A stretch of 64,000 nt of DNA from a virus. The DNA lies in IMG/VR virus record IMGVR_UViG_3300032073_005220, positions 62,001 to 126,000 of that record, one strand, 5' to 3'. Both the position numbers and the translations under genes were made by a program. Of the stretch, positions 1-7,479 are shown piece after piece; the first letter of the stretch is position 1, and the number at the start of each line of letters is the position of its first letter. The notes under the pieces were generated by a model. The model was not told the DNA's origin. It saw only the letters and a program-made list of their open reading frames with translations, and made no database searches.

Positions 1-20
1 TTTTATGGAGCAAGGCTAAC

Positions 21-464
21 ATGAATTATAAAGAAATCTTTAACAATATACAAAATCAAATATCCGAAAACAAGGAAGAGGAAAATACTAAAGATACCAA
101 ACTGGAACAATACAAAAAAGATTTTTTAGATATGAATGTAGGTTCTCTTAATGCCATAATGAATCATGCTAAGTCTATTCTAGAGTCACTTGATGATGAG
201 TCCATAAAAGAAAACTTGACAGAAAGCTGGTTACAGGGTAAAATTGCAGTAACAGAAGATTACATGCGAACAATTCATGATTTTGTAAAGTATGCGTCTT
301 CAAATGACGATGATACTAAAGCGACCAATCGACCTGGATTATGGGAAAACATTAGAAGAAAGAAACAAAGGGAAGGAGACAATTATAAACCAGCCAAACC
401 CGGCGATCCAGACAGACCAACGCCAGAGCAACTGAAAAGAGCTCAAAAGAAAAAGAAAAAATAA
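21..464 (+). CDS. Phage protein with C-terminal PGLW...PGDPDRP tail motif, unknown function
   Basis: 147 aa, hydrophilic, with a helical N-terminal two thirds and a basic C-terminus ending in a lysine run. The C-terminal segment (about residues 104-140) has the order PGLWENI, a basic stretch, PAKPGDPDRP, then PTPEQL. I recall similar GLW-x-NI plus PA-x-PGD tails on phage structural proteins, but the function of the tail is unknown. The ATG has GGAG 13 nt upstream and AAGG nearer. It is the first complete gene in the window and precedes the sigma-factor gene in the same direction by 37 nt. I cannot assign a specific role; a head or neck component is only a guess. Confidence 0.75.
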   Translation: MNYKEIFNNIQNQISENKEEENTKDTKLEQYKKDFLDMNVGSLNAIMNHAKSILESLDDESIKENLTESWLQGKIAVTEDYMRTIHDFVKYASSNDDDTKATNRPGLWENIRRKKQREGDNYKPAKPGDPDRPTPEQLKRAQKKKKK

Positions 465-501
465 CTTATAACTATATTTAATTTAAAAAGGATTTAAAAG
501 G

Positions 502-1092
502 ATGGATAAACAATTTGACTCTTTGGACACTTATATACAACTAGCGAAGAAAACCATTTCTAAGTTTGCTCCCAAATTTTATAATGGACTAGCTGCTGAA
601 ATGCTTTCTAATGAAGATGCTATTTCTGATATAGCTACGGCTATTATGTCTGCTGATTGGAAATTTGATTCAAATAGAGTAGGTCCAACAGGTTTGAAAA
701 AAACTCAATACTCGTATAGAAATCAGTGCGTTATATGGGCTATGAAAACTTATGTTACCCATAAGTATAAACAAAAAACTCATTCAAGTTTAGATTATGA
801 CATAGGAGATAAAGACACCTTGTCTAAAACTATTCCAGACCATAAAAGTTCCGACCCTTTCGATATTATTATGGAAAAAGAAGAAAAACAAAATCTTAAA
901 CAAAACCTAGAAGATATATTAGAATCTGATATCTTAAATGATAAACAAAGAAATCAAATCAAAATGTATTACTACGAAGGCAATACTTTGTCTCAAATAG
1001 GGAAAAAGTTTGGAGTCTCCAGAGAAGCGGTACGTCAAAACATTAAACGTGGGCTACAAAATATTAGAAAACTAGAAAAATGCTATTGTTAA
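502..1092 (+). CDS. Sigma-70 family RNA polymerase sigma factor (phage type)
   Basis: 196 aa. The C-terminal 50 residues form a clear sigma region 4 helix-turn-helix: an acidic helix (LNDKQRNQIKMYYYEG), then TLSQIGKKFGVSREAVRQN and a basic recognition helix. Around residues 70-90, YRNQCVIWAMKTYV resembles a degenerate region 2.3/2.4 that would contact the -10 element. Regions 1 and 3 are not recognisable, so the length fits small phage or ECF-like factors. Compact sigmas such as T4 gp55 redirect host RNA polymerase to late promoters; assigning that role here is inference. The start has an AAAGGAT upstream. The next gene overlaps its 3' end by 13 nt, which suggests coupled translation. Confidence 0.88.
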   Translation: MDKQFDSLDTYIQLAKKTISKFAPKFYNGLAAEMLSNEDAISDIATAIMSADWKFDSNRVGPTGLKKTQYSYRNQCVIWAMKTYVTHKYKQKTHSSLDYDIGDKDTLSKTIPDHKSSDPFDIIMEKEEKQNLKQNLEDILESDILNDKQRNQIKMYYYEGNTLSQIGKKFGVSREAVRQNIKRGLQNIRKLEKCYC

Positions 1093-1496
1093 AAAATATA
1101 TATAATTATTTAGTTAATATTGTGTTCGGACAAACTATATCTCATCAAAAGAACTCAAATGGAGTCTCTTTTTATATAGACTCTAAAAACAATATAATGA
1201 TGAATGTAGACATATCTGATCCAGACACTTTGTCTTTAGAAGAAATAAATAATGACGCAGAAAAAACCGCTCAAGTAATTACTTCTATTATTAATGGAGA
1301 CATGAATACTCAAATATTAAAATTTATTAAGAAATCTGCTAAGACAACAGAGACTAGCCCTAACAGTAATCTCTTTTTCCAAAATGTTTTATCTTATCAC
1401 GAAATGCAACAAAAAGAAAAGCTTGATAATATCAAGAGTGCTCTTTATGATAAAGTGGTAATTAGACCGTCGGAAGCTTTTAATAGATATGTTTAA
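1080..1496 (+). CDS. Hypothetical protein, translationally coupled to the sigma factor
   Basis: 138 aa. The ATG lies inside the last codons of the sigma gene (13-nt overlap), and the gene overlaps the following one by 8 nt. The N-terminal 17 residues are hydrophobic (LLLKNIYNYLVNIVFG) and could be a weak membrane or packing helix. The rest is polar and acidic with no motif I recognise. The tight overlaps suggest it is made together with the sigma factor; an anti-sigma or sigma-appropriator role is possible but unsupported by sequence. Confidence 0.7.
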   Translation: MLLLKNIYNYLVNIVFGQTISHQKNSNGVSFYIDSKNNIMMNVDISDPDTLSLEEINNDAEKTAQVITSIINGDMNTQILKFIKKSAKTTETSPNSNLFFQNVLSYHEMQQKEKLDNIKSALYDKVVIRPSEAFNRYV

Positions 1497-1935
1497 TACT
1501 GAAGACATAGATGACAGAGAAAATATTATTGTGTGGGAGAAATGGATAGATCCTTATTTGCAGACTATACAAGATTCTGTGCCCACGGGAGACGAAGACG
1601 ATGAAGATTTAGAAGAAGAGTATTTAGAAGATGAAGAAGAGTTAGAAGAATACGGCGCTGTAGACAAACTAGGTAAGTTTAGAGCCATCGCAACACCTAT
1701 GGGTATTATCCCTATTAATGAATCTACTGCAAGCGGTAAGATATTTAACTTTTGGGTTGGTCATACAAATTTTGATATAACTAATGCCTTAGCCTTAATA
1801 ATAGAGGAAACACCAGGGGTAGAAACTCTGGACGTTTTTACAAGATATAGGTTTCGGATTGGTATAGGCAAAGCTTTTCATGATTCTAAAGTAATGAGAG
1901 ACATTAATTCAAGAGTATATAATTATTTAATATGA
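1489..1935 (+). CDS. Hypothetical acidic protein
   Basis: 148 aa, with an extremely acidic stretch at about residues 35-56 (runs of D and E with leucines). It then has a more ordinary globular C-terminal half containing ATPMGIIPINE and a predicted alpha/beta segment ending RVYNYLI. It overlaps both neighbours (8 nt upstream, 4 nt downstream), so it belongs to the sigma-ClpP-DeoC-like operon. The acidic linker could mimic nucleic acid or bind a basic partner. No family recognised. Confidence 0.72.
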   Translation: MFNTEDIDDRENIIVWEKWIDPYLQTIQDSVPTGDEDDEDLEEEYLEDEEELEEYGAVDKLGKFRAIATPMGIIPINESTASGKIFNFWVGHTNFDITNALALIIEETPGVETLDVFTRYRFRIGIGKAFHDSKVMRDINSRVYNYLI

Positions 1936-2597
1936 CACAAATCAACAACGAGTCAGACCTATACAACATTCACAACTTATGCATAGATGCAAAAAGTAGA
2001 GAGCTATATTTACATTCCAGTTTTGATTCCGAAGAAGAATCAGGAGTAGAATTTAGATCTGCTATAATGTTCGAAAAAAACGTAAGGTACTTAAATCAGA
2101 TTTCTCATGATCCCATTTTAGTACACATGCACTTACCGGGAGGAGATTGGCAAGATTGTATGGGCATAGTCGATACCATAACCACCTCTCATTCAAAAAT
2201 ATTTATACTGGCTTATGGTAAAGTAGAATCTGCTAGTAGTATATTATTTCAAGCTGCTCATCTTAGAGTATTAATGCCAAATACACACATGTTGATTCAT
2301 TACGGATCTTTAAGTATCGAGGACGAACACCGTGCCGCTAAAAGTAGTTTTGAGTGGAGTGAAAAAGAATCTCTTAAAATGATTAACATGTTTAGTGAAA
2401 GATGTATTGGTAGCCCAATTGCGAAAGAAAGAAATTGGAAAAAACATATCATTAAAAAACATATCATGTCACAACTAGATAATAAAAGCGATTGGATATT
2501 AAATGCGGATGAATCTGTGTATTATGGTTTTGCTGACGGTGTATTAGGAGATAGAAAGTTTACTACAATAGATAAATTAAAAAGCAGAAAAAGATAA
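1932..2597 (+). CDS. ClpP-like serine protease (possible prohead/maturation protease)
   Basis: 221 aa with the ClpP/crotonase-like fold signature. HMHLPGGDW (residues 65-73) matches the ClpP substrate-binding loop. The nucleophile elbow is GKVESASS, with Ser102 the best aligned nucleophile. MPNTHMLIHYGS provides the catalytic His123. The third residue is probably the Asp of KSDWILNADE, in the place where ClpP has RD-x-FMSA. The triad therefore looks intact. In phages such proteins often mature the prohead or scaffold, whereas true ClpP works with ClpX/ClpA; no AAA+ partner is visible here. ATGA overlap with the upstream gene. Phage morphogenesis is my inference from family and context. Confidence 0.85.
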   Translation: MTQINNESDLYNIHNLCIDAKSRELYLHSSFDSEEESGVEFRSAIMFEKNVRYLNQISHDPILVHMHLPGGDWQDCMGIVDTITTSHSKIFILAYGKVESASSILFQAAHLRVLMPNTHMLIHYGSLSIEDEHRAAKSSFEWSEKESLKMINMFSERCIGSPIAKERNWKKHIIKKHIMSQLDNKSDWILNADESVYYGFADGVLGDRKFTTIDKLKSRKR

Positions 2598-2598
2598 T

Positions 2599-3243
2599 AT
2601 GTACATAGAGTATTGTCTATATGATAGAACACTCAGCGAAAAAGATATATCCAAAGAAATAGAAAAAGCCCTAGACATGGGTGTGAAAAATTTCTGTTTA
2701 CTTCCCTATTCTTTAGCCTCTTTAAAAAATAGTGGACTATTGAAAGAAATCAATGTCTCTGTACCGCTTGATTATCCTTTTGGAATTATGGATATTGATG
2801 CAAGAAAAGCGGTTCTTTCTAATTTATTAAATAAATACAAGATACAAGCCTTAGATGTTATTGCTCCCTCCAAGATACTTTGCAACAACAAATACTCTAA
2901 ATTTAGAGAAGATGTTGATAATGTAAACTCGGTGTCTGAAAATTACGGCCTAGACATTAGATATATATTAGAATATAGAATATTCAACTATGGAGTTCTT
3001 GCTCGATGTTGTCAAATTCTTACTGATAAAGGAATAGAAACCATTATTCCTTCTACGGGCAATATGATAGATGATATTCATGACAATATTATTGCTTGTA
3101 AATACCTAGAAAGCAAATCCAAAATTAAAACTATTTGCAGCGGCAATGTCTATCACAATAAACACCTGTCTTTATTAAAAACTAATAATATAGATAAAAT
3201 TAGAGCATTCAATATTAATACGGTCAATATGTTACAAAACTGA
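2599..3243 (+). CDS. DeoC-fold (deoxyribose-phosphate aldolase-like) protein lacking catalytic lysines
   Basis: 214 aa, with the segment order of a DeoC TIM barrel: CLLP near residue 33 (CIYP in DeoC), a PLDYPFG strand, ALDVIAPSKIL keeping the conserved Asp, IRYILEYR, then TIIPSTGN and TICSGNV. In E. coli DeoC the last two segments are FIKTSTG and FKPAGGV, carrying the Schiff-base Lys167 and the proton-relay Lys201. Here both positions align by eye with isoleucine, so aldolase activity is unlikely. It starts 1 nt after the ClpP-like stop. A binding, regulatory or structural role for a dead barrel is inferred. Fold assignment moderate; loss of both lysines likely if the alignment holds. Confidence 0.6.
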   Translation: MYIEYCLYDRTLSEKDISKEIEKALDMGVKNFCLLPYSLASLKNSGLLKEINVSVPLDYPFGIMDIDARKAVLSNLLNKYKIQALDVIAPSKILCNNKYSKFREDVDNVNSVSENYGLDIRYILEYRIFNYGVLARCCQILTDKGIETIIPSTGNMIDDIHDNIIACKYLESKSKIKTICSGNVYHNKHLSLLKTNNIDKIRAFNINTVNMLQN

Positions 3244-3247
3244 TATT

Positions 3248-3276
3248 TTGAATTTTATTTATCTATTAATTATGGT
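3248..3276 (+). promoter_or_regulatory. Candidate sigma70-like promoter upstream of 3331
   Basis: TTGAAT (3248-3253), a 17-nt spacer, then TATGGT (3271-3276), in the 87-bp gap before the structural gene. Each hexamer matches 4 of 6 consensus positions. The spacing is optimal, and there is a terminator just downstream of the gene. A+T-rich DNA makes chance matches common. Confidence 0.4.
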
Positions 3277-3330
3277 GTAATTTACTTATAAGCAATAGGC
3301 CTATTTGCACAAATAAACCGGAGATATAAA

Positions 3331-3918
3331 ATGAACTTAGCAGACAACATGAAACAGAACAGTGGTTCAGCAGTAACTTCTACTAGCACAGTAAATAATG
3401 CTGGCACATTTTTAGCTTTTGATAGCACAAACACCAAAATGGATGCAGTTAGCCCAGCATACGCAAACTATCTTGGGGGTTCAGTTCCAGCTGATACTAG
3501 CAATCCAAATACAGACCAAGCTTTATCTGATGGTAATTTTGCCCATAATAACCAAAATCCAATAGCCAAAGGTTTAACTACAGTTCTTGGTGGCGGAGCA
3601 GTAGATAGTCGATTACTATCTGGAGCTATGCTGACTTACAACGATACCGATTCCATACATGCTGTTGAAAATATCACAAGCACTAGAACTGCTACAGCTA
3701 TCAGAGCTGGTCAGTTCTTTATTGCTGGTAGAGATAATGACAGATATAATTTTCATCCAGATCCTACTACAGCTACAGATGCTTTTGGCAATGACAATGC
3801 TGCTAGAGTATCTAGAGCAACTCCTGGTAATTTAGTATACAAACTGGGCGGACCTTCAAGCGGTTCAAACCCTGTTGTAGACAGTTATTACTCGACTGCT
3901 GACGAAAAGACTGGCTGA
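3331..3918 (+). CDS. Probable abundant structural (decoration or capsid-associated) protein
   Basis: 195 aa, rich in Ala, Thr, Ser, Asn and Gly, without lysine-rich or enzymatic motifs and without cysteine. This composition is typical of virion surface or tail proteins. It has a very good Shine-Dalgarno (CCGGAGAT, 9 nt before ATG), its own 87-bp leader with a candidate promoter, and a strong intrinsic terminator directly behind it. That monocistronic arrangement fits a highly expressed virion component. The small protein at 4359 has a similar composition. No family recognised, so the specific role is inference. Confidence 0.72.
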   Translation: MNLADNMKQNSGSAVTSTSTVNNAGTFLAFDSTNTKMDAVSPAYANYLGGSVPADTSNPNTDQALSDGNFAHNNQNPIAKGLTTVLGGGAVDSRLLSGAMLTYNDTDSIHAVENITSTRTATAIRAGQFFIAGRDNDRYNFHPDPTTATDAFGNDNAARVSRATPGNLVYKLGGPSSGSNPVVDSYYSTADEKTG

Positions 3919-3945
3919 TATTTAAAGTTAATAATTTAATTATCT

Positions 3946-3981
3946 AGGACGGTGTATACTTTTATATGCCGTCCTTTTTTA
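3946..3981 (+). terminator. Strong rho-independent terminator
   Basis: GGACGGTGTATA (3947-3958), a 4-nt loop, then TATATGCCGTCC (3963-3974) followed by six T. All 12 positions pair in RNA, two of them as U.G or G.U wobbles. On the opposite strand these become A/C mismatches, so the element is stronger for plus-strand transcripts. It ends the transcript of the structural gene at 3331. Confidence 0.92.
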
Positions 3982-3996
3982 TTGGAGATACATAAT

Positions 3997-4323
3997 ATGG
4001 CAGATCCTAATACTTTAGGTCATTTTTTTGAAAACTTTACTACTCACATGGCTAGTGTCGTAATCGCACTTATTGGTTTCTGGACTACTTTTGTTCGAAA
4101 TCTAGTTAGCAGAAAAGAAGTAGAAGAAATGATAAATCATCAAAGTCAATATATGAAAGATAGAGAATTTATTATGGCTAGGTTAGAGGATCATAAAGCA
4201 GATAGCGCTACATTATTTAGAGCCCTTAATAAAAACACAGAGGTAATGAGTGAACTTAAAGTTCAAATAGCAATGCTGAGTAAAACTCTAGAAGCATTGG
4301 AAAACAGAATCGAAAGAACATAA
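3997..4323 (+). CDS. Small membrane protein with C-terminal coiled coil
   Basis: 108 aa from the ATG at 3997. That start is chosen because TTGGAGAT lies just upstream; an earlier in-frame ATG falls inside the terminator stem. Residues about 15-35 (MASVVIALIGFWTTFVRNLV) form one transmembrane helix. The rest is a charged helical region ending with a heptad-like segment (LKVQIAMLSKTLEALENRIE). A single TM plus coiled coil is seen in spanin-like or membrane-anchored phage proteins, but no family is recognised. It opens the run of small membrane proteins before the papain-like peptidase. Confidence 0.72.
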   Translation: MADPNTLGHFFENFTTHMASVVIALIGFWTTFVRNLVSRKEVEEMINHQSQYMKDREFIMARLEDHKADSATLFRALNKNTEVMSELKVQIAMLSKTLEALENRIERT

Positions 4324-4358
4324 CTTATATAAATTTCTCATAACATGGAGACAGACCA

Positions 4359-4562
4359 ATGCCTACTTCAGACGTTGCTTTTTCAAGCGATAGTGTTAAT
4401 CCTTCAGGAATGCCTAAAAACGGCAGTATAATTTTACATGCTGGAATTAGAACTGGTTTTTATGATGTGAATGATGCACATGCTGTATCTGGCACTACAG
4501 ACGACCAACTAGAAGTTAAATATTCTGGAAGATTTGACGACTATAAATATTATTTACAATAG
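4359..4562 (+). CDS. Small hypothetical protein, structural-like composition
   Basis: 67 aa, Ser/Asp/Gly-rich and lacking cysteine; the N-terminus resembles flexible virion-protein arms (MPTSDVAFSSDSVNPSG). TGGAGACAG upstream provides a ribosome site. It lies between two membrane-protein genes but has no membrane segment itself. The composition recalls the protein at 3331, so it may be a minor virion or decoration protein; that is a guess. Confidence 0.6.
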   Translation: MPTSDVAFSSDSVNPSGMPKNGSIILHAGIRTGFYDVNDAHAVSGTTDDQLEVKYSGRFDDYKYYLQ

Positions 4563-4580
4563 TTTTAAGGTTAAACAATT

Positions 4581-5060
4581 ATGAAAAAATCATATCAAAC
4601 TAGTGAATTTTGGTTTACTATTGTTAGTTTTATCATAAGCGGTTTATTTATAGTAGGAGTAATTACAGAACCAGATACTAAAGACGACCTAATTAGTGTT
4701 GGCACCCATGTCGTTGAGAGTATTATTTTACTCGGCGGTCAGTTCATGGTATTTTCTAGATACTTAAACAAAAGGAAAATAGAAAAAGTAGAGTTTGAAA
4801 AGACCAAGCAAAAAGAACAAGATAATTTACGCAAAGAACTAGAGGATTATGTCGGAGTAGGGAAACAACACGAAATTGTGAATATAAACACAGCAGATTT
4901 AGGAGAATTAATACAGCTTCCCCATATAGGCCCACAACTTGCTCAAAAAATTATTGACTTCAGGAAGGATGGTAGGTTTAACAATATTAATGAATTGATT
5001 GAAATAAAAGGTATTGGAGATAGTGTTTTTTCCGATATTAGCAAATATGTCACGGTATGA
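4581..5060 (+). CDS. Holin-like membrane protein fused to a ComEA-type helix-hairpin-helix
   Basis: 159 aa. Residues 10-32 and about 42-62 are two hydrophobic segments, with an N-terminus (KKSYQTSEFWFTIVSFI) like small phage holins. A charged helix (about 63-95) then leads to a C-terminal HhH domain: VNINTADLGELIQLPHIGPQLAQKI, then FNNINELIEIKGIGDSV. Its two G-x-G hairpins (HIGP, GIGD) are those of ComEA/UvrC-type non-specific DNA-binding domains. The predicted protein would hold DNA at the membrane, or be a holin with an added domain. I know of no named family with this architecture. Confidence 0.78.
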   Translation: MKKSYQTSEFWFTIVSFIISGLFIVGVITEPDTKDDLISVGTHVVESIILLGGQFMVFSRYLNKRKIEKVEFEKTKQKEQDNLRKELEDYVGVGKQHEIVNINTADLGELIQLPHIGPQLAQKIIDFRKDGRFNNINELIEIKGIGDSVFSDISKYVTV

Positions 5061-5070
5061 GGGTTAAAAT

Positions 5071-5499
5071 ATGAATAGTAAAGAATTAATAGCTAAAGAA
5101 TTTGATGTTTTGATTGACAATGTAAAAACTAGCCTAGATAATGTAAAAAGATTTGCTGTCGGTGAAGCGTGGAAAATCCTTCAGGTAGCCACAGCAAGTC
5201 TAATTCAAACCATTGAAAAATTCGGATCGGATCTAGAAGGTCCAGAAAAAAAGACCATAGCTATGGAATTATTATCTGGTTTTTATGATAAAATATTTTC
5301 AGCTGTTGATATTCCTGTTGTGCCTAATATTTTAGAGCCTATTATACATAAGAGTGTCAAGGCATTTTTAATGGTTTTGGTAAGCGCAACAATTGATGCG
5401 TTAGTCACAACATTTAGAGAGACAGGTATTTTTCTAAAGAAAAAACTAGATGAAAATCCTTATAGTAAAGAAGTTGTAAAAGTTTCCTATGTTCCATGA
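5071..5499 (+). CDS. Hypothetical helical, possibly membrane-associated protein
   Basis: 142 aa, predicted almost wholly helical. A hydrophobic stretch at about residues 95-118 (SVKAFLMVLVSATIDALVTTF) could be a membrane helix or an amphipathic pore-forming helix. GAGGGT upstream of the ATG serves as a ribosome site. It lies between the HhH membrane protein and another TM-anchored protein, so a role in a membrane cassette (lysis or envelope modification) is plausible but unproven. Confidence 0.68.
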   Translation: MNSKELIAKEFDVLIDNVKTSLDNVKRFAVGEAWKILQVATASLIQTIEKFGSDLEGPEKKTIAMELLSGFYDKIFSAVDIPVVPNILEPIIHKSVKAFLMVLVSATIDALVTTFRETGIFLKKKLDENPYSKEVVKVSYVP

Positions 5500-5511
5500 A
5501 AGGGATAGATT

Positions 5512-5895
5512 ATGAATTTTAGCCAAAGTTTTGAGGAATTTAGTAGCAGTTTAGGCCCGATGGATTTGGCTTTATATGCTGGGGTAGGCATAGTTTTATG
5601 GGTCTTATTTAAAGACAAACTAAGTCCTGTTCAGAAAATTATAATAGATTTAGTAAATAAAGCAAAGTCTTCTTTAGGACAAGATGGGAAACCCGCAGTA
5701 TCTGTTCCATTGCCAGATAGTATGAAAAATGCTCCTGTGAAGACTCAAAATGTATTTTTTGATTTAGTTGTGTCTTGGAAGCAAACAAGAGACCTAGCAG
5801 AACTCAGCGGTTGTAAGAAAGCAGTTGAAGTAGCTGATCAAATGTTTCCTTACTTAAGTCCAACAATATGTTCGGAGGATAAAGATGCAGAATAA
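5512..5895 (+). CDS. Single-TM hypothetical protein
   Basis: 127 aa. Residues 17-33 (LALYAGVGIVLWVLFKD) make one transmembrane helix near the N-terminus. The remainder is soluble with two cysteines (GCKKAVE and TICSED). An AAAGGGA lies before the start. The 3' end overlaps the next gene by 11 nt. Part of the membrane-protein/peptidase cassette; no family recognised. Confidence 0.7.
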   Translation: MNFSQSFEEFSSSLGPMDLALYAGVGIVLWVLFKDKLSPVQKIIIDLVNKAKSSLGQDGKPAVSVPLPDSMKNAPVKTQNVFFDLVVSWKQTRDLAELSGCKKAVEVADQMFPYLSPTICSEDKDAE

Positions 5896-6391
5896 ATTAT
5901 TATTATTTGTAGGAGTCGTATTAGTATTATTTGGCGTATTTAAGCCCGATTTATCTAATTTGTCTTTGCCTGTAGGTGGTAATACTGTATGCGTAACATC
6001 TAATCATGTTACAGATGCTCCTGCCGATGAAGTATTATTAAATAAAGCTAGAGCTATTACTGAAGTATTACTTGCTTCTGATGATTCTACCAGAAAAAGC
6101 GATTGTATAAAACTATCTTCTTTATACTGTGATATTGCAACACTAATAGAATTAGACGAAACAGACTTAGTAATTGCCGATACATCAACAATCAGAGAAG
6201 TAAATAGTATTGCTGGTAAGATGTTAAGATTAGATATAAAAGATAAATATCCTAATCTTGCTGAGTTAGCTAAAGATCTCGTTGTGACCAATATAGGTGA
6301 CGACGATGTGATTTTAGATGAAGAACTTAGACTTAAAGCTGTAGAGGCTTTTCGAGCATTAAGCTGGGCATTTTGGGAGGGTAGTAAATAA
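5885..6391 (+). CDS. Membrane-anchored or secreted hypothetical protein
   Basis: 168 aa with an N-terminal hydrophobic segment (NKLLLFVGVVLVLFGVF) that could be an uncleaved anchor or a signal peptide. The body is helical and acidic with three cysteines, two of them close together (DCIKLSSLYC), which could form a disulfide outside the cytoplasm. It overlaps the upstream gene by 11 nt, and its stop overlaps the ATG of the papain-like peptidase by 1 nt, so the two are probably coupled. A chaperone or inhibitor role for the peptidase is conceivable from this coupling only. Confidence 0.7.
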   Translation: MQNKLLLFVGVVLVLFGVFKPDLSNLSLPVGGNTVCVTSNHVTDAPADEVLLNKARAITEVLLASDDSTRKSDCIKLSSLYCDIATLIELDETDLVIADTSTIREVNSIAGKMLRLDIKDKYPNLAELAKDLVVTNIGDDDVILDEELRLKAVEAFRALSWAFWEGSK

Positions 6392-7317
6392 TGCCAAGAA
6401 TGACCCCAAAAAACTTATATGATGCTTATAGACAAGGATATAACGGATGTCTGTGGGAAGAACACGTTTTCGCAGAACTAATAGATAGCTCAAGATATGG
6501 TTATTTTAAAGACGGGGCTAAAAAAATTAAAGATAGCGGAAAAGGCAAACTGTCAACTCCTTTTATGTCTGTATTAAAATTTGATAAAAATGCATATATA
6601 GAGAGACAAACTACAGGAGATTGTGTGTCTCACGCAACTCGAAACGCATGTGACATAACGAGAGCAGTAGAAATCGACATTAAGGGAGACAAAGAAAGTT
6701 GGATTGCCAGAGGTGCTACTGAAGCTATATATGGATGCAGAGGTCATGGTGGCCAAGGAATGAGCTGTAGTCGTGCAGCTACTTTTGTTACTCAATCCGG
6801 AGGAATATTAGTTAGAAAAAATTATCCTGGTGTTGCTAACTTTTCTAAATACAATGGCTCTATGGGCGCTAAATGGGGCTCCAGAGGTTTACCAGATAAA
6901 GTTATAGACAAAGCAGATGATCATCAAGTAAAAACAGCTTCCCTAATAAGAACTGTTGAAGAAGCTAGAGATGCTTTGGCTAATGGGTATGGATTAAGTG
7001 TTTGTAGTAATTATGGATTTTCCAGCAAAAGAGATAGCAAGGGATTCGCTAGAAAAAGTGGGTCCTGGAATCACGCAATGTCCTGGACGGCCTGTGACGA
7101 TACTGGTAAAGAACCTGCTTTTCTTATACAAAACAGCTGGGGCAAATTTAATAGCGGAGGGCATCCAGAATGGGGTCCAATTCCTGATGGTTCTTTTTTA
7201 ATACATGCTGATGTTGCAGAAGGGATGCTTCGACAAAATGGGGCTTATGCCTTTAGTGATTTTAATGGATTTCCTCCACAGAAACTTCCTGATTATGGCT
7301 TCGGAGATTATTTATGA
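6391..7317 (+). CDS. Papain-like (C1-type) cysteine peptidase
   Basis: 308 aa. The papain catalytic order is present: Gln73 (oxyanion) and Cys78 in RQTTGDCVSHA, His228 in GSWNHAMSW, and Asn248 in FLIQNSWG. These are the Q-x5-C, H and NSW hallmarks of clan CA peptidases. There is no signal peptide or pro-domain of classic type; the first 60 residues precede the core. It sits at the end of a run of membrane proteins and overlaps the next small ORF by ATGA. Possible jobs are virion-protein maturation, wall-peptide cleavage during lysis, or an effector. Peptidase assignment is strong; substrate unknown. Confidence 0.88.
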   Translation: MPRMTPKNLYDAYRQGYNGCLWEEHVFAELIDSSRYGYFKDGAKKIKDSGKGKLSTPFMSVLKFDKNAYIERQTTGDCVSHATRNACDITRAVEIDIKGDKESWIARGATEAIYGCRGHGGQGMSCSRAATFVTQSGGILVRKNYPGVANFSKYNGSMGAKWGSRGLPDKVIDKADDHQVKTASLIRTVEEARDALANGYGLSVCSNYGFSSKRDSKGFARKSGSWNHAMSWTACDDTGKEPAFLIQNSWGKFNSGGHPEWGPIPDGSFLIHADVAEGMLRQNGAYAFSDFNGFPPQKLPDYGFGDYL

Positions 7318-7475
7318 GACTATTAGATAAGATTGCACTTAACAGTTTAATTAAAACCATTACTAGTTTTATACTAGCTATATTAAAAATGTTTGCCCCA
7401 AGTAAATCTGACAATATAACTCCTAGAGAGAGAAAACGTCCTGTACTTGACTTTCTTAAAAGATGGATGAAATAA
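7314..7475 (+). CDS. Small basic amphipathic/membrane peptide (53 aa)
   Basis: 53 aa, coupled to the peptidase gene by an ATGA overlap. The N-terminal half is a hydrophobic to amphipathic helix with basic flanks (LIKTITSFILAILKMFA). The C-terminal half is strongly basic (PRERKRP...FLKRWMK). No family recognised. The shape, a small cationic single-helix peptide after a peptidase in a membrane cassette, is compatible with a membrane-active lysis or anchoring peptide. The overlap and codon continuity support a real gene. Confidence 0.55.
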   Translation: MRLLDKIALNSLIKTITSFILAILKMFAPSKSDNITPRERKRPVLDFLKRWMK

Positions 7476-7479
7476 AATT

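Noticed and set aside
1-20. End of an upstream gene (stop TAA at 17-19 in one frame)
   Set aside because: Only 19 bases are visible, so no coding claim can be supported, although an upstream gene ending here is likely.
6004-6291. Minus-strand ORF inside the TM-anchored protein gene
   Set aside because: It lies wholly within a well-supported plus-strand gene with good overlaps and ribosome site; the composition looks like a shadow. Similar shadow ORFs elsewhere (13477-13662 minus, 14638-14877 minus, 59744-60040 minus, 60527-60847 minus) were rejected for the same reason.
6998-7201. Plus-strand ORF in another frame inside the peptidase gene
   Set aside because: It sits across the catalytic His/Asn region of the papain-like gene, which is clearly the real frame.
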